Source: Gilliamella sp. App4-10
Lineage (GTDB): Bacteria > Pseudomonadota > Gammaproteobacteria > Enterobacterales > Orbaceae
Direction of reading: 5' to 3'
DNA length: 64,000 nucleotides
NCBI RefSeq assembly: GCF_001690495.1
Contig: NZ_LZGS01000048.1
Coordinates: 1 to 64,000, forward strand
In this document: one piece after another, positions 63,278-64,000 of the stretch
How positions within the stretch are numbered: position 1 is the first letter of the stretch
How the letters are laid out: every line of letters begins with the position of its first letter
The notes under the pieces: generated by a model
Seen by the model: the letters and a program-made list of their open reading frames with translations, nothing else
The model's database searches: none
What the model was told of the DNA's origin: nothing
Translations under genes and position numbers: made by a program

Positions 63278-64000
63278 TTAAAAATGTTCAAACAATATCA
63301 TTTCAAAACCATCAGGATTGAAAGGTAAGTTATCGTAGAGTTGTGGGTTATTTTGGTCTTTAATTTCATTAGTGGTAAATAACACGTTGCCATTCTTATC
63401 AAGATATTGGTTCTCGATATCTCCTTCACTCGATATTTCAATATGATTAGTTTTAATACCTTGTTCATTAAATCTGTCTAACATTGCAGTAATTTTCTGC
63501 TTTTTACAGTGTATGAATGTTCTGATAGTGATTCCTTGGGTATTTTTGATAACTTGAGATAACGGCACATAACTGCCTTTTTCATACTCGGTCTCTATAA
63601 CTAACTTTGGCACCAGATGACTTTCAAGCACAGTCAATTTACTGCTAACAGGGGTATTTTTCTGGTATTCAAATTCAGTTGATAGCCACTGTACTCGTGT
63701 TTTTTGTAATATTGATACGATTTTGCCCATTTCTTTTTCAACACGGATATAAGAGGGGAGGCTAACCGCCTGTTCTACGCTATCTAGTGGAGTTAATTGG
63801 TCTTTATTCGCTAGTGTATAAAAATATATACCATTTTCTAATGATTTAAACTGCGCTAAAGGTAATGAGATTGGTGATTGTTGCCATTTTATTTTGTTAA
63901 TTTTTTTATACTGATAATTATCTCCTATTTCTACTTGAATTAAATCGCTGTATTTATCAAGTGGGAATTGGTTTTCGGCTTCAATTAACGTTAATGGTGC
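63278..64000 (-). CDS. uncharacterised protein, N-terminal part outside the window
   Basis: The frame is open from the window edge to the stop at 63278, giving 240 residues of a longer protein. Residues visible include LIQVEIGDNYQYKKINKIKW, RTFIHCKKQKITAMLDRFNE and a C-terminus LPFNPDGFEMILFEHF. The internal ATG at 63730 is in the same frame but has no RBS, so it is probably not the start. I recognise no domain and see no membrane helix. A beta-rich exported protein is possible. Confidence 0.7.
   Translation of the reverse strand, partial: APLTLIEAENQFPLDKYSDLIQVEIGDNYQYKKINKIKWQQSPISLPLAQFKSLENGIYFYTLANKDQLTPLDSVEQAVSLPSYIRVEKEMGKIVSILQKTRVQWLSTEFEYQKNTPVSSKLTVLESHLVPKLVIETEYEKGSYVPLSQVIKNTQGITIRTFIHCKKQKITAMLDRFNEQGIKTNHIEISSEGDIENQYLDKNGNVLFTTNEIKDQNNPQLYDNLPFNPDGFEMILFEHF

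Overview
The window is a stretch of AT-rich gammaproteobacterial chromosome. Core proteins (EF-Tu, NusG, GltB/GltD, Aas, YheS, GlnA, GlnL, Cra, SecB) read almost like enterobacterial orthologues, and the tmRNA tag (ANDENYALAA) is the Escherichia coli tag. Low GC, short intergenic regions, fructose- and mannose-type PTS operons, a DUF956 gene and several decayed accessory genes fit a host-associated relative of the enterics, such as an Orbales (Gilliamella-like) gut symbiont. That placement is inference; no taxonomic marker was searched.

Layout. 1-2.4 kb: tuf-secE-nusG. 2.5-3.9 kb: an HPP-family membrane protein divergent from a TetR regulator, with a perfect 12-6-12 inverted repeat between them. 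3.9-9.5 kb: yheS, an OPT transporter, mazG and a small overlapping unknown gene. 9.5-12.5 kb: an accessory island with one exported surface-type protein in AT-rich non-coding DNA. 12.5-20 kb: gltBD and yhiN. 20-27.1 kb: a sigma54-regulated cluster (PAS/AAA+/Fis activator, fold-III PLP decarboxylase resembling D-ornithine/D-lysine decarboxylase, two amino-acid permeases, ornithine-racemase-like enzyme). 27.2-30 kb: a MarC protein and rpsP-rimM-trmD-rplS. 30.2-34.6 kb: DUF956 gene, mannose-class PTS manXYZ and murQ. 35-40.4 kb: aas, an ornithine cyclodeaminase-family gene, and gpsA-secB-yibN. 40.4-45 kb: glnA-glnL-glnG with a sigma54 promoter and NtrC-like sites. 45-48.9 kb: a Fur-box-preceded siderophore ABC importer. 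49-54.1 kb: cra and fruBKA with a Cra operator. 54.2-58.5 kb: a LOG-family gene, tRNA-Asn, a decayed segment, tmRNA, a possible small RNA and an EamA pseudogene. 58.7-64 kb: an HD hydrolase, an AEC transporter, glnD and a truncated unknown gene at the edge.

How the genes work together. Nitrogen assimilation is strongly represented: gltBD and glnA make glutamate and glutamine, GlnL/GlnG control glnA through sigma54, and GlnD (18 kb away) is the uridylyltransferase feeding that cascade. Carbon entry is by PTS, with Cra beside the fru operon. The 20-27 kb cluster looks like a self-contained inducible pathway importing a basic amino acid, interconverting its L and D forms and decarboxylating the D form.

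The most noteworthy items are the sigma54-controlled D-amino-acid cluster with complete promoter architecture and a GAFTDA (not GAFTGA) activator; the surface-protein island whose leader is repeated at a decayed locus 45 kb away; the gene-poor segment between the facing 3' ends of tRNA-Asn and tmRNA; and an orphan double hairpin with terminator near 57.8 kb. No CRISPR array, insertion sequence, integrase or prophage was seen.
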